A DNA stretch of 6,467 bases from Treponema sp. (GTDB lineage: Bacteria > Spirochaetota > Spirochaetia > Treponematales > Treponemataceae): positions 1 through 6,467 of the forward strand of contig JAGCTZ010000047.1 of NCBI GenBank assembly GCA_017963165.1, given 5' to 3'. A program made the position numbers and the translations under genes. The notes under the pieces were generated by a model. The model had not been told where the DNA came from. It made no database searches and was given only the letters and a program-made list of their open reading frames with translations. Below, piece after piece: positions 1-6,205 of this stretch; position 1 is the first letter of the stretch, and each line of letters begins with the position of its first letter.

Positions 1-20
1 ATAATGATTTGATTTGTCAA

Positions 21-74
21 TAGAGAAAAAAACAACCAAAATTGAATTAGAGAAAAAAACAACCAAAATTGAAT
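21..74. repeat. Perfect 27-bp tandem duplication (two units)
   Basis: Two identical 27-base units lie head to tail at 21-47 and 48-74. Each begins TAGAG, runs through seven A residues and CAACC, and ends TTGAAT. The repeat breaks after one further matching base at 75. The unit is A-rich and has no reading frame or obvious palindrome. Two perfect copies suggest a recent slippage or duplication event next to the G-rich tract that follows. With only two units and no spacer it is not a CRISPR. No function is evident. Confidence 0.9.
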
Positions 75-81
75 TGGAGGT

Positions 82-99
82 GGGGGCGGGTGGGCGGGG
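82..99 (+). other. G-quadruplex motif with one-base loops
   Basis: Four G tracts of 5, 3, 3 and 4 bases are separated by the single bases C, T and C, which fits the strict G3+N1-7 pattern with the shortest loops. Such short-loop motifs are known to form very stable parallel quadruplexes in vitro. It sits between the 27-bp tandem duplication and element I copy 1, downstream of the UPF0210 gene, whose transcript would carry the C-rich strand if it reads this far. The other copy of element I has no G-rich flank, so the motif is not part of that repeat. Confidence 0.8.
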
Positions 100-101
100 A
101 A

Positions 102-196
102 AATAATTCTTTGCGGGTTTTAGGGCAGAGCCCTAGGAGAAGGGGGCGTGGTGAAGACAGTTTACTGGCTGAACCCAGGGGGAAGACTTTCCCCCT
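102..196 (+). repeat. Dispersed two-hairpin repeat, element I copy 1
   Basis: This block matches the reverse complement of 1778-1869 over about 92-95 bases with scattered changes and small indels. It has two hairpins. The first is TAGGGC/GCCCTA at 121-126 and 130-135 with loop AGA. The second is AGGGGGAA/TTCCCCCT at 177-184 and 189-196 with a 4-base loop. A conserved GTGGTGAAGA lies between them. Neither hairpin is followed by a T run on either strand, so it is not a classic intrinsic terminator. A REP- or MITE-like intergenic repeat is the best description. No transposase is present. Confidence 0.8.
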
Positions 197-214
197 TCGA
201 CAGGCTCAGGGACC
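194..214. repeat. Short palindromic motif CTTCGACAGGCTCAG
   Basis: The bases around 194-214 form an imperfect hairpin with CCCT/AGGG outer arms around TTCGACAGGCTC. Similar CTTCGACA(A/G)GCTCAG palindromes are familiar as interspersed intergenic repeats in many bacterial genomes; this is recall and was not searched. It directly abuts element I copy 1 but is absent beside copy 2, so it is probably a separate small element. It lies in the 3' flank of the UPF0210 gene. Confidence 0.45.
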
Positions 215-240
215 CCGAATGCAAGCTTAGTGACCACAGT

Positions 241-1602
241 CTAATTCCTGAACGAATGAATCGGTGCCGGAATCTTACCGCCGCGGTTGATGAAATCTGC
301 GCAGCCGAATTTGCTTACAGGCATTACAGGACAGCCACCGAGCAAGCCGCCAAATTCAACCCAGTCACCAGCCTTTTTACCAGGAGCAGGAATCAAACGG
401 CAGGCGGTTGTTTTATTGTTTACCATACCAATTGCAAACTCATCTGCAAGAATACCGCTGATAGTTGTAGCCGGAGTATCACCCGGAATGGCAATCATAT
501 CAAGACCTACAGAACAAACTGTTGTCATTGCTTCGAGCTTTTCAAGACAGATAGAACCCTGTTTTACAGCGTTTATCATTCCTTCGTCTTCTGAAACAGG
601 AATAAAGGCACCGCTCAAACCACCAACGTTTGTACTTGCCATTACACCGCCTTTCTTTACCATATCGGTGAGCATTGCAAGAGCGGCAGTTGTTCCAGGG
701 GCGCCGCAGCCTTCAATACCAATTTCTTCAAGAATGCGTGCAACAGAATCGCCGACAGCTGGAGTAGGGGCAAGAGACAAATCAAGAATACCAAAGTTTG
801 TATTAAGGCGTTTTGCGGCTTCGCTTCCAACAAGCTGACCCATACGCGTAATCTTAAATGCCATCTTTTTAATTCCATCTGCAAGGACATTTATTGGCTG
901 ACCTTTGTATTCGCGGGCAGCAGCAAGAATTACACCAGGACCAGAAACACCAACGTTGATTACGCTGTCTCCTTCTCCAGGACCATGGAAAGCACCAGCC
1001 ATAAACGGATTATCTTCCGGGGCATTACAGAAAACAACAAGCTTTGCACAGCCGTTTACATCACAAGTTTTAGAACGTTCTGCGGTTTTGACAATTGTTT
1101 CTCCCATGAGCTTTACGGCATCCATGTTAATTCCGTTCTTTGTAGTTCCCACGTTTACGCTTGAACATACACAGTTTGTTACGCTCAGAGCTTCCGGAAT
1201 AGATTCAATTAAAATGCGGTCTGCAGGCGTGATTCCTTTTTGAACAAGTGCACTAAAGCCACCCAAAAAGTTTACGCCAAGGTCGGCAGCAGCGCGGTTC
1301 AATGTTTTACAGTAATCAACATAACTTGTGGCGTTGCTTGCTCCTGCTACAAGGGCAATTGGTGTAACAGAAATGCGTTTATTAATAATAGGAACACCAA
1401 ATTCCTTTTCAATATCCTGACCAACTTTTACAAGGTTGCCTGCCTTTTTCATAATTTTGTCATAGATTTTATCGCAGGCGCGTTTTGCGTCTGAATCTGC
1501 ACAATCCAAAAGTGAAATACCCATAGTAATACAACGGATATCAAGCTTCTGGCGCATGAACATATTTACAGTTTCTTGAATTTCTACTGGTGAAAAAAGC
1601 AT
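241..1602 (-). CDS. UPF0210/DUF711 'PFL family' protein
   Basis: This is a complete 453-residue protein of the UPF0210 (DUF711) family, usually annotated 'PFL family protein' for its fold relation to pyruvate formate-lyase; its biochemical role is unknown. Recognisable blocks are [13 protein letters not shown] near residues 31-43, [11 protein letters not shown] near 114-124, [18 protein letters not shown] near 146-163, [14 protein letters not shown] near 194-207, the glycine-rich [12 protein letters not shown] near 418-429, and the terminal [10 protein letters not shown]. Length matches the family. The ATG at 1602 is chosen because AGGAG stands six bases upstream. Family members usually follow a small ACT-domain (UPF0237) gene, but no such gene or open frame lies in the 349 bases upstream. 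The protein is probably cytosolic: no signal peptide or membrane segment is visible. G+C is higher than in the neighbouring restriction genes. Confidence 0.93.
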   Translation of the reverse strand: MLFSPVEIQETVNMFMRQKLDIRCITMGISLLDCADSDAKRACDKIYDKIMKKAGNLVKVGQDIEKEFGVPIINKRISVTPIALVAGASNATSYVDYCKTLNRAAADLGVNFLGGFSALVQKGITPADRILIESIPEALSVTNCVCSSVNVGTTKNGINMDAVKLMGETIVKTAERSKTCDVNGCAKLVVFCNAPEDNPFMAGAFHGPGEGDSVINVGVSGPGVILAAAREYKGQPINVLADGIKKMAFKITRMGQLVGSEAAKRLNTNFGILDLSLAPTPAVGDSVARILEEIGIEGCGAPGTTAALAMLTDMVKKGGVMASTNVGGLSGAFIPVSEDEGMINAVKQGSICLEKLEAMTTVCSVGLDMIAIPGDTPATTISGILADEFAIGMVNNKTTACRLIPAPGKKAGDWVEFGGLLGGCPVMPVSKFGCADFINRGGKIPAPIHSFRN

Positions 1603-1608
1603 AAGGAG

Positions 1609-1613
1609 CTCCT
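1609..1613 (-). promoter_or_regulatory. Ribosome-binding site of the UPF0210 gene
   Basis: On the minus strand AGGAG lies six bases before the ATG at 1602, an ordinary strong Shine-Dalgarno sequence that fixes the start. The GC-rich inverted repeat GGCCG-CTGG-CGGCC (1620-1633) lies just upstream in the same leader and could form a hairpin close to the site. Confidence 0.8.
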
Positions 1614-1686
1614 GTGTGAGGCCGCTGGCGGCCGGTGTTCTATAGCAAGGCGTTAAAAAAATTGCGAAAGCAATTTTTAGCCTTAC
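1614..1686 (+). repeat. Dispersed hairpin repeat, element II copy A
   Basis: Read on the plus strand, this block aligns with the minus strand of 4005-4075. The shared landmarks, in the same order, are GTGTG, CCGCTGGCG, CC, TTCTATA, an A run, ATT, a C-GAAA-G capped stem, a T run, and TTAC. The inner stem is AAAAATTGC/GCAATTTTT (1657-1665 and 1670-1678) with a GAAA tetraloop, and AAGGC (1647-1651) pairs with GCCTT (1680-1684) outside it. In the other copy both stems differ in sequence but still pair. The strand given is the one that shows the GNRA-type loop. No plus-strand gene ends upstream of it, so it is not simply the terminator of a visible gene. Confidence 0.75.
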
Positions 1687-1694
1687 CTTTTTTT
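1647..1694 (+). terminator. Terminator-like hairpin with T7 tail
   Basis: The outer AAGGC/GCCTT arms and the inner AT-rich stem with a GAAA loop are followed, after ACC, by seven T residues at 1688-1694. This resembles a rho-independent terminator reading rightward. It would block leftover or antisense transcription before the restriction operon, because no plus-strand gene precedes it. On the minus strand the inner stem is followed by a T run inside the outer arm, so partial activity in the UPF0210 leader is possible but unproven. Confidence 0.45.
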
Positions 1695-1724
1695 AGATAT
1701 GAGAGTATTTTAGTGAAAAATTAA

Positions 1725-1752
1725 GGAATAGGGAATAGTAAATAGGGGATAG
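1725..1752. repeat. Degenerate GGAATAG short repeats
   Basis: GGAATAG occurs at 1725-1731 and 1732-1738, followed by AATAG and GGGATAG (1746-1752). The units are tandem but imperfect, and the stretch has no coding frame. It lies between element II copy A and element I copy 2. It may be simple sequence drift or the edge of a larger repeat. Confidence 0.4.
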
Positions 1753-1777
1753 CAGGTACCAGGTTTTATGAAGATTG

Positions 1778-1869
1778 AGGGGGAAAGCCTTCCCCCTGGG
1801 TTCAGACCTTTGATCTTCACCACACCCCTTTCTCCTAGGGGCTCTGCCCCTAAAACCTCGCTAATTATT
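1778..1869 (-). repeat. Dispersed two-hairpin repeat, element I copy 2
   Basis: This is the inverted partner of 102-196. Its hairpins are AGGGGGAA/TTCCCCCT at 1778-1785 and 1790-1797 (loop AGCC), and TAGGGGC/GCCCCTA at 1836-1842 and 1846-1852 (loop TCT). The second stem is one G-C pair longer than in copy 1, with the extra base present in both arms, which keeps it fully paired. The intervening block shares the GTGGTGAAGA core (minus strand) but has a 3-base length difference. The two copies bracket the UPF0210 gene. Confidence 0.8.
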
Positions 1870-1915
1870 CAATAACAAAAAATTAAATTCTCTTAAATAT
1901 ATAGATAATTAAATA

Positions 1916-1944
1916 TAGAAAAAAGAAAAAGAATGAAATATAAT
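1916..1944 (+). promoter_or_regulatory. Probable promoter of the restriction operon
   Basis: A perfect TATAAT is at 1939-1944, with TAGAAA (four of six matches to TTGACA) 17 bases upstream at 1916-1921. A start about seven bases downstream would fall at or next to the A of the ATG at 1952, giving a leaderless or nearly leaderless transcript. That fits the lack of any Shine-Dalgarno sequence there. AAATATA motifs at 1895-1901, 1911-1917 and 1936-1942 could be operator half-sites, but the surrounding sequence is so A+T-rich that chance matches, including alternative -10 boxes such as GATAAT at 1904-1909, are likely. Confidence 0.45.
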
Positions 1945-1951
1945 AAAAGTT

Positions 1952-2701
1952 ATGAGAGAATACAAATTAGGTTTTATATCTGATGAAGACATTTTCAAAC
2001 ATGTAAAAGAGACTGTTTCGAAATATCGTTATCATATTGATTTGAATTCATTCAATTCAAACATAATAGATCCTATTAAGCTTACTTTTGATTCTAAGAT
2101 TTATAATCAAACTTTAAAGCAGACAATTGAGAATGAATGTATTCGACAGATAGATAAAACAAATTCAAATAATATAGGATATTTTCATCAGAATATTTTT
2201 AAATATGCTAAGAATGGATGGACTGTCCCACATAATGGTGAAGATGATAGTTTTGATGTAACTAATCATGAAAGACATATTTTCTGTGAAGTAAAGAACA
2301 AACATAATACTATGAATTCATCTTCTTCGCAAAAGACATATATTCGTATGCAGAATAAAATATTAAGAGATGATAAGGCAACTTGTTATCTAGTAGAAGT
2401 AATAGCTAAACACTCTCAAGATATAGTTTGGTCAAATAGAGTTGATGGTCATAATTATTCGCATGAAAGAATTCGTAGAATTTCTATGGATAAGTTTTAT
2501 GATTTTGTATTTGGACAAAAAAATGCTTTCTTCCGATTATGTCAAAGATTGCCAGATATTATTGATGATGTAATAAATGAAGCAACTCTAGAAAAGAATA
2601 CAAACACAGTTTTTGAAGAACTTAATGAGATTTCTCCAGATACATTGAAGGGCTTATACCTTTTGGCCTTCAGAACTTATGAAGGATTTGATGAACTATG
2701 A
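1952..2701 (+). CDS. Eco47II-family type II restriction endonuclease
   Basis: The 249-residue product matches the remembered pattern of the Eco47II/Sau96I endonuclease family, from the opening YKLGFISDEDIFKHV through IDPIKLTFDSK, IGYFHQNIFKY and NKHNTMNSSSSQKTYIRMQN. It would cut unmodified double-stranded DNA; characterised relatives recognise GGNCC, so that or a close variant such as GGWCC is inferred. A PD-(D/E)xK core is plausible with Asp99 or Asp102 and the Glu113-Val-Lys115 segment. Length is normal and the frame is intact. No Shine-Dalgarno sequence precedes the ATG. The stop overlaps the methyltransferase start by four bases (ATGA), implying translational coupling. It is much more A+T-rich than the flanking genes, which points to horizontal acquisition. 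Confidence 0.9.
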   Translation: MREYKLGFISDEDIFKHVKETVSKYRYHIDLNSFNSNIIDPIKLTFDSKIYNQTLKQTIENECIRQIDKTNSNNIGYFHQNIFKYAKNGWTVPHNGEDDSFDVTNHERHIFCEVKNKHNTMNSSSSQKTYIRMQNKILRDDKATCYLVEVIAKHSQDIVWSNRVDGHNYSHERIRRISMDKFYDFVFGQKNAFFRLCQRLPDIIDDVINEATLEKNTNTVFEELNEISPDTLKGLYLLAFRTYEGFDEL

Positions 2702-3930
2702 TGAAACCTGTTATTAGTTCTGTAAATTTAGCAAGTGTTCTCGGAGTGTCTAATGCTACCGTCCATTCATGGGTTGCCTGTGGTAGAATAAAACCAATTT
2801 CATTTGATAAAAAGTATCAATATTTTAATTTTGAAACTTTGGATTTTCCAGACACAAAGTTGATGGCTCATTCTAATTGGGATAAAGAACATGCTATAAA
2901 ACCTCTGCATGAATATAAGAGTATTGAACTTTTTGCAGGTGCTGGTGGTTTAGCATTAGGACTAGAAAATGCAGGTTTTAATCATATTGCATTAAATGAA
3001 TTTGATAAGGATGCCTGTGAAACACTTAGGAAAAATTTTAAGAATTCAGAAATAATTGAATCAGATGTCCATAATGTTGATTTTTCTAAATACAAAGGTA
3101 TTGTTGATTTCGTTTCAGGAGGATTTCCATGCCAGGCATTTTCCTACGCAGGTAATCAAAAAGGATTTGAAGATGCTCGTGGAACTCTTTTTTTTGAATT
3201 AGCAAGGGCAGTAAAGGAAATACAACCAAAAGTTTTTCTTGGTGAAAATGTAAAAGGACTCTTTTCGCATGATAATGGTAGAACTTTTGAAACTATTTCC
3301 AAAGTTATAGATGAATTAGGTTATTATTTAGTTCCTCCACGAGTATTGAAAGCCGTTATGTATAAAGTTCCTCAAAAAAGAGAAAGAATCTTTTTGGTAG
3401 GAATAAGAAAAGATTTAGCAGATAAAGTTTCATTTTGTTGGCCAAGCCCTTATTATAGAGTAATGACTCTTAGGGATGCCTTTTACAAAGGAGAACTTTT
3501 TGACTCTGATGTTCCTAAAAGTGAAGGTCAAAAGTATCCAGAAAGGAAAAAAGAAATACTTTCATTGGTTCCCCAAGGTGGAAATTGGAAAGATCTTCCA
3601 GATGATTTACAGCGTGAATTTATGAAAGGAAGTTATTTCCTTGGTGGTGGTAAAACAGGTATGGCAAGAAGGCTTTCTTTAGATGAACCATCTTTAACAT
3701 TAACTTGTGCACCTGCCCAAAAACAAACGGAAAGATGCCATCCACTTGAAACAAGGCCTTTGACTATAAGGGAATATGCCAGAATTCAAACATTTCCTGA
3801 TAATTGGTTTTTTTCTGGAAATCTTTCTAGTCAATATAAACAAATTGGTAATGCTGTACCTGTAAATCTTGCAAATGCAATGGGATGTAGTCTTATTAAA
3901 CTAATGAATGATATATATTCTTTGAATTAA
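2698..3930 (+). CDS. C5-cytosine DNA methyltransferase with N-terminal HTH
   Basis: The 410-residue enzyme should transfer a methyl group from S-adenosylmethionine to cytosine C5 in the site cut by the adjacent endonuclease. Motifs run in standard order: motif I ELFAGAGGLALG (77-88), motif IV GGFPCQAFS with catalytic Cys145, motif VI ENVKG (183-187), motif VIII QKRERIFLVGIR (226-237), a target-recognition region at about 245-350, motif IX REYARIQTFPDNW (358-370), and motif X QIGNAVPVNLANAMG (382-396). Residues 5-33 precede the catalytic fold and look like a MerR/excisionase-type helix-turn-helix (LASVLGVSNATVHSWVACGR). This suggests autoregulation, as known for some methyltransferases such as M.SsoII. 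The first ATG at 2698 overlaps the endonuclease stop; a second ATG follows at 2701. AAGGA at 2682-2686 is a rather distant ribosome-binding site. Confidence 0.93.
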   Translation: MMKPVISSVNLASVLGVSNATVHSWVACGRIKPISFDKKYQYFNFETLDFPDTKLMAHSNWDKEHAIKPLHEYKSIELFAGAGGLALGLENAGFNHIALNEFDKDACETLRKNFKNSEIIESDVHNVDFSKYKGIVDFVSGGFPCQAFSYAGNQKGFEDARGTLFFELARAVKEIQPKVFLGENVKGLFSHDNGRTFETISKVIDELGYYLVPPRVLKAVMYKVPQKRERIFLVGIRKDLADKVSFCWPSPYYRVMTLRDAFYKGELFDSDVPKSEGQKYPERKKEILSLVPQGGNWKDLPDDLQREFMKGSYFLGGGKTGMARRLSLDEPSLTLTCAPAQKQTERCHPLETRPLTIREYARIQTFPDNWFFSGNLSSQYKQIGNAVPVNLANAMGCSLIKLMNDIYSLN

Positions 3931-4004
3931 TAATGGTATAGTTTTTCCAGATTAAAAGATTATTGAATTTGTTTTAGTCGGGAATTACATATTGCCCTAG
4001 AGAA

Positions 4005-4075
4005 GTAAACCAAAAAATTACTTTCGTAATTTTTTAGTTTATTATAGAATTTAGGTCGCCAGCGGTTTTACACAC
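4005..4075 (-). repeat. Dispersed hairpin repeat, element II copy B
   Basis: Read on the minus strand this begins with GTGTG immediately after the receptor stop codon, then shows CCGCTGGCG, TTCTATA, an A run, the C-GAAA-G capped hairpin and TTAC, in the same order as 1614-1686 on the plus strand. Compared with copy A, the loop-proximal G-C pair is A-T here (ATTAC/GTAAT versus ATTGC/GCAAT), and the outer arm AAGGC/GCCTT is replaced by TAAAC/GTTTA. Pairing is kept in both cases. It is therefore the 3' untranslated region of the receptor gene and, with copy A, flanks the restriction operon as an inverted pair. Confidence 0.75.
4006..4041. terminator. Bidirectional terminator-like hairpin between converging genes
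   Basis: A ten-pair stem, AAAAAATTAC (4012-4021) with GTAATTTTTT (4026-4035), encloses a 4-base loop. It is extended by TAAAC/GTTTA (4006-4010 and 4037-4041) across one mismatch. The T run in the 3' arm serves either direction. It lies between the plus-strand restriction operon (ends 3930) and the minus-strand receptor (ends 4076), where a shared terminator is expected. The stem is A+T-rich, so its efficiency is uncertain. Confidence 0.55.
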
Positions 4076-6157
4076 CTATTCGGCTTCAAACAAATCTATC
4101 TGCTTGCCCATTTCTTCGATTGATGCTTCTACTGCTTTAGAAACTCCCGCAAGGGTCAAACCGGCATCCTGCATTCTGTCTGCGCTTAAGCCCATTTCAT
4201 CCATACTCTGCCCCATAACCTTTGTTTCATTCTGCAAAATTTCAACATCGTTAATGATGGCTTTGCTGGCAGTTGTAATTTCCTGCGAAGCATTCTGAAC
4301 CTGCTGAGTACTTTCGTTCATATCGCCAAGTGCATCAAGAATCTGTGAAGAACCCTGCTGCTGTTCTGTCATGGCTGCTTTAATCTGCTGAACAAGATTA
4401 TCTGTTTCGCGAATCTCTTTTGAAAGATTTGCATAATCCTGAACACCATGTTGTGTAGCCTGTACAACCATATTAATTGCGGCCTGAATACTCTTAAGCT
4501 GAGCACCAATTGTCTTTGACTGAGCAGAAGAAGTTTCACTAAGCTTTCTGATTTCATCGGCAACTACTGCAAAGCCTTGTCCGGCGTCACCGGCATGTGC
4601 AGCTTCGATTGCGGCATTCATAGCAAGAAGGTTTGTCTGTCCGGCAATATTTGCAATAACCTTGTTAGCTTCGCTTAACAGTTTAGATTGATTTTCAATT
4701 TCAATAATCTGCTTCTGCAATTCATTTTGAGTTTGTACACCGTTTTGTGCAGTGTCATCAAGAATACCAAAAGAATGAGCCATCTTATCTACAGATTTAT
4801 CTACTTCGTTTATGTTGCCTACCATTTCTTCAACGGCAGTCGAAGCTCCCTGAACAGCTTTGCCCTGTGTTTCAACCAGTTCTTCGAGTTTATGAATCAT
4901 ATCAAGAATCTTAGAAATACTTTCTGCACTTTGTGAAACACTGTCTGTTTGATTTCTAAGGTTCATACCGGTATTACTGATGCTGGCACCAATCTGAACA
5001 ATAGAGGACATAAGGGCTTCGATTGTACTGCTGAGCTTTCCTCCGGCTTCATTAAGCGAAACCTTTGACTGCTTCATACTGTTTATGTTTCCTTCAAGCC
5101 GTTCAGTTACAAGATTAAAGCCGTTTGCAAGAAGAGAGGCTTCTTTTGTAATATAGTCAGGATATCGTTCAGAATAATCACCCATTGCCATAAGTTCACA
5201 ACCGGAAGCAATAACCTTAAAGCTTCGTGAAACTCGTGTAGAAAGAATTAAGAAAATAACAATCATGATTACGGCGATTACTACAAGACCCATAATTGTA
5301 TACAAAAAAAGCTTTTCGAATTCGCCGGAGAAATCTGTAGAAGGACCTTCTACAACAATAAACCATTCTGTGTTTTCAATAGGGCATACACCATAAAAAG
5401 AATTGCCTTCTGTATATGCTTTTGGAGTTCCATCAAGATATTCTTCTTTTGAAAATTTGGTGAGCTGTATAGAATCAAAATAATTTTCGGTCATGATACT
5501 GTCAAAATTATCGTTTGTAAGATAAAGACCTTCTTTTGTAATAATATGAATCTGACTGTTTGTAGAAAGCTTGATATTCTTAACCGATTCGCTTAAAGCA
5601 TCAAGAACAATATCTGCAGCGGCAATACCAATGAGTTTGCCGTTTGGATCAAGAACACGGTAACTCAAAGTAATATTCAGAAGACCTGTATTTGCATCGA
5701 CATAAGGTTCTGTGTAACAAACTTTTGTCTGATCGTTTACAGCATTCTGATGCCACAAACGCGACTGCATATCAAAATCGTCTGGAGGCATCCAGCCAAT
5801 GCTTGTAAAAAGCGCACCGCCTTCCCATATGTTTTCATAAGTAGCGTAATAAAGCATGGTGTTATCAATCATATTTTTACCCATGCCGTTTACAAGGTCA
5901 CCGATTTTTTCGCGTGGTTCAAGATAAGTTATACCGTTGGAAAGACTTACAACAAGGTCGTTGTATTCACCAAGAACTCCTCCGACTTCTTTGTTCAAGG
6001 TTGCCATTGTTTGATTTACAGAATTAACAGTTGTTGTGGCAATTATTCTGTTCATTACAAATCTGAAACAGAAAATCAAAAATGCAGTGATGATAACCAT
6101 TGAACCAATGGTACCGACTAAAAGTTCTGTCCTTAATGAAATTTTTTTCTTTGCCAT
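4076..6157 (-). CDS. Methyl-accepting chemotaxis protein, dCache sensor
   Basis: This 693-residue membrane receptor should sense an extracytoplasmic ligand and control CheA through CheW. A positively charged start (MAKKK) leads to membrane segment 1 (about 12-34). Next come an extracytoplasmic region (about 35-280) of dCache_1 type, membrane segment 2 (about 283-305), a HAMP-like linker (about 306-358), and a long coiled-coil signalling domain. The hairpin tip has [20 protein letters not shown] (501-520), then [20 protein letters not shown] (521-540). Pocket candidates are Arg133, Trp135, His136, Tyr148, Tyr152 and Asp182. They resemble the dCache amino-acid motif, with His where Tyr is usual, so the ligand stays uncertain. 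There is no C-terminal CheR/CheB pentapeptide; it ends LFEAE. A GAGGAG Shine-Dalgarno sequence near 6165-6170 supports the start. No chemotaxis genes adjoin it. Confidence 0.95.
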   Translation of the reverse strand: MAKKKISLRTELLVGTIGSMVIITAFLIFCFRFVMNRIIATTTVNSVNQTMATLNKEVGGVLGEYNDLVVSLSNGITYLEPREKIGDLVNGMGKNMIDNTMLYYATYENIWEGGALFTSIGWMPPDDFDMQSRLWHQNAVNDQTKVCYTEPYVDANTGLLNITLSYRVLDPNGKLIGIAAADIVLDALSESVKNIKLSTNSQIHIITKEGLYLTNDNFDSIMTENYFDSIQLTKFSKEEYLDGTPKAYTEGNSFYGVCPIENTEWFIVVEGPSTDFSGEFEKLFLYTIMGLVVIAVIMIVIFLILSTRVSRSFKVIASGCELMAMGDYSERYPDYITKEASLLANGFNLVTERLEGNINSMKQSKVSLNEAGGKLSSTIEALMSSIVQIGASISNTGMNLRNQTDSVSQSAESISKILDMIHKLEELVETQGKAVQGASTAVEEMVGNINEVDKSVDKMAHSFGILDDTAQNGVQTQNELQKQIIEIENQSKLLSEANKVIANIAGQTNLLAMNAAIEAAHAGDAGQGFAVVADEIRKLSETSSAQSKTIGAQLKSIQAAINMVVQATQHGVQDYANLSKEIRETDNLVQQIKAAMTEQQQGSSQILDALGDMNESTQQVQNASQEITTASKAIINDVEILQNETKVMGQSMDEMGLSADRMQDAGLTLAGVSKAVEASIEEMGKQIDLFEAE

Positions 6158-6191
6158 AATAAACTCCTCATGTTACTTTTTTTGCTGTTGA

Positions 6192-6205
6192 TTCTATTTA
6201 TAGAA
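6192..6205. promoter_or_regulatory. Operator-like inverted repeat at the receptor start site
   Basis: TTCTAT (6192-6197) and ATAGAA (6200-6205) form a perfect inverted repeat around TT, directly downstream of the minus-strand TATAAT box and over the expected transcription start near 6199. That position is typical of a repressor operator. The arms are short and A+T-rich, so chance cannot be excluded. Confidence 0.35.

Larger units (their letters stand above)
1603..1951. other. Divergent intergenic region rich in repeats
   Basis: This 349-base gap between two divergent genes contains no credible coding frame. From left to right it holds the ribosome-binding site of the UPF0210 gene, a GC-rich inverted repeat (GGCCG/CGGCC, 1620-1633), element II copy A with a T-run hairpin, a short run of degenerate GGAATAG units, element I copy 2, and a very A+T-rich stretch from about 1861 that contains the restriction operon promoter. 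No convincing promoter for the UPF0210 gene was found; the best weak match is TTCACT-16-TAAAAA reading leftward near 1688-1715. Confidence 0.7.

Noticed and set aside
21..74. CRISPR array
   Set aside because: Two units abut with no spacers and no cas gene is present.
121..196. Intrinsic terminators of the UPF0210 gene in element I copy 1
   Set aside because: The hairpins are good but lack a following T run in the direction of transcription, so they are listed as repeat structure instead.
148..594. Plus-strand open frame of 148 codons
   Set aside because: It starts inside element I copy 1 and then runs antisense through the conserved 3' end of the UPF0210 gene; the product has no recognisable family features.
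287..1494. Plus-strand open frames at 287-838, 905-1243 and 1240-1494, and the minus-strand frame at 657-890
   Set aside because: All are shadows of the well-conserved UPF0210 gene, without ribosome sites or family features.
1625..1660. TATAGAA as the -10 box of a UPF0210 promoter
   Set aside because: No -35-like sequence lies at suitable spacing, and the same heptamer is conserved in element II copy B where no gene start follows.
4104..6103. Open frames at 4104-4298, 4369-4563, 4688-4936 and 5750-6103
   Set aside because: They overlap the full-length chemotaxis receptor in other frames and show low-complexity, cysteine- or aromatic-rich shadow translations.
6119..6157. Possible one-base frame break near the receptor start
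   Set aside because: My reading of the A run near 6120 was one base off from the continuous frame; the conserved membrane segment and good ribosome site favour an intact start at about 6157, so this is probably a counting error on a homopolymer.
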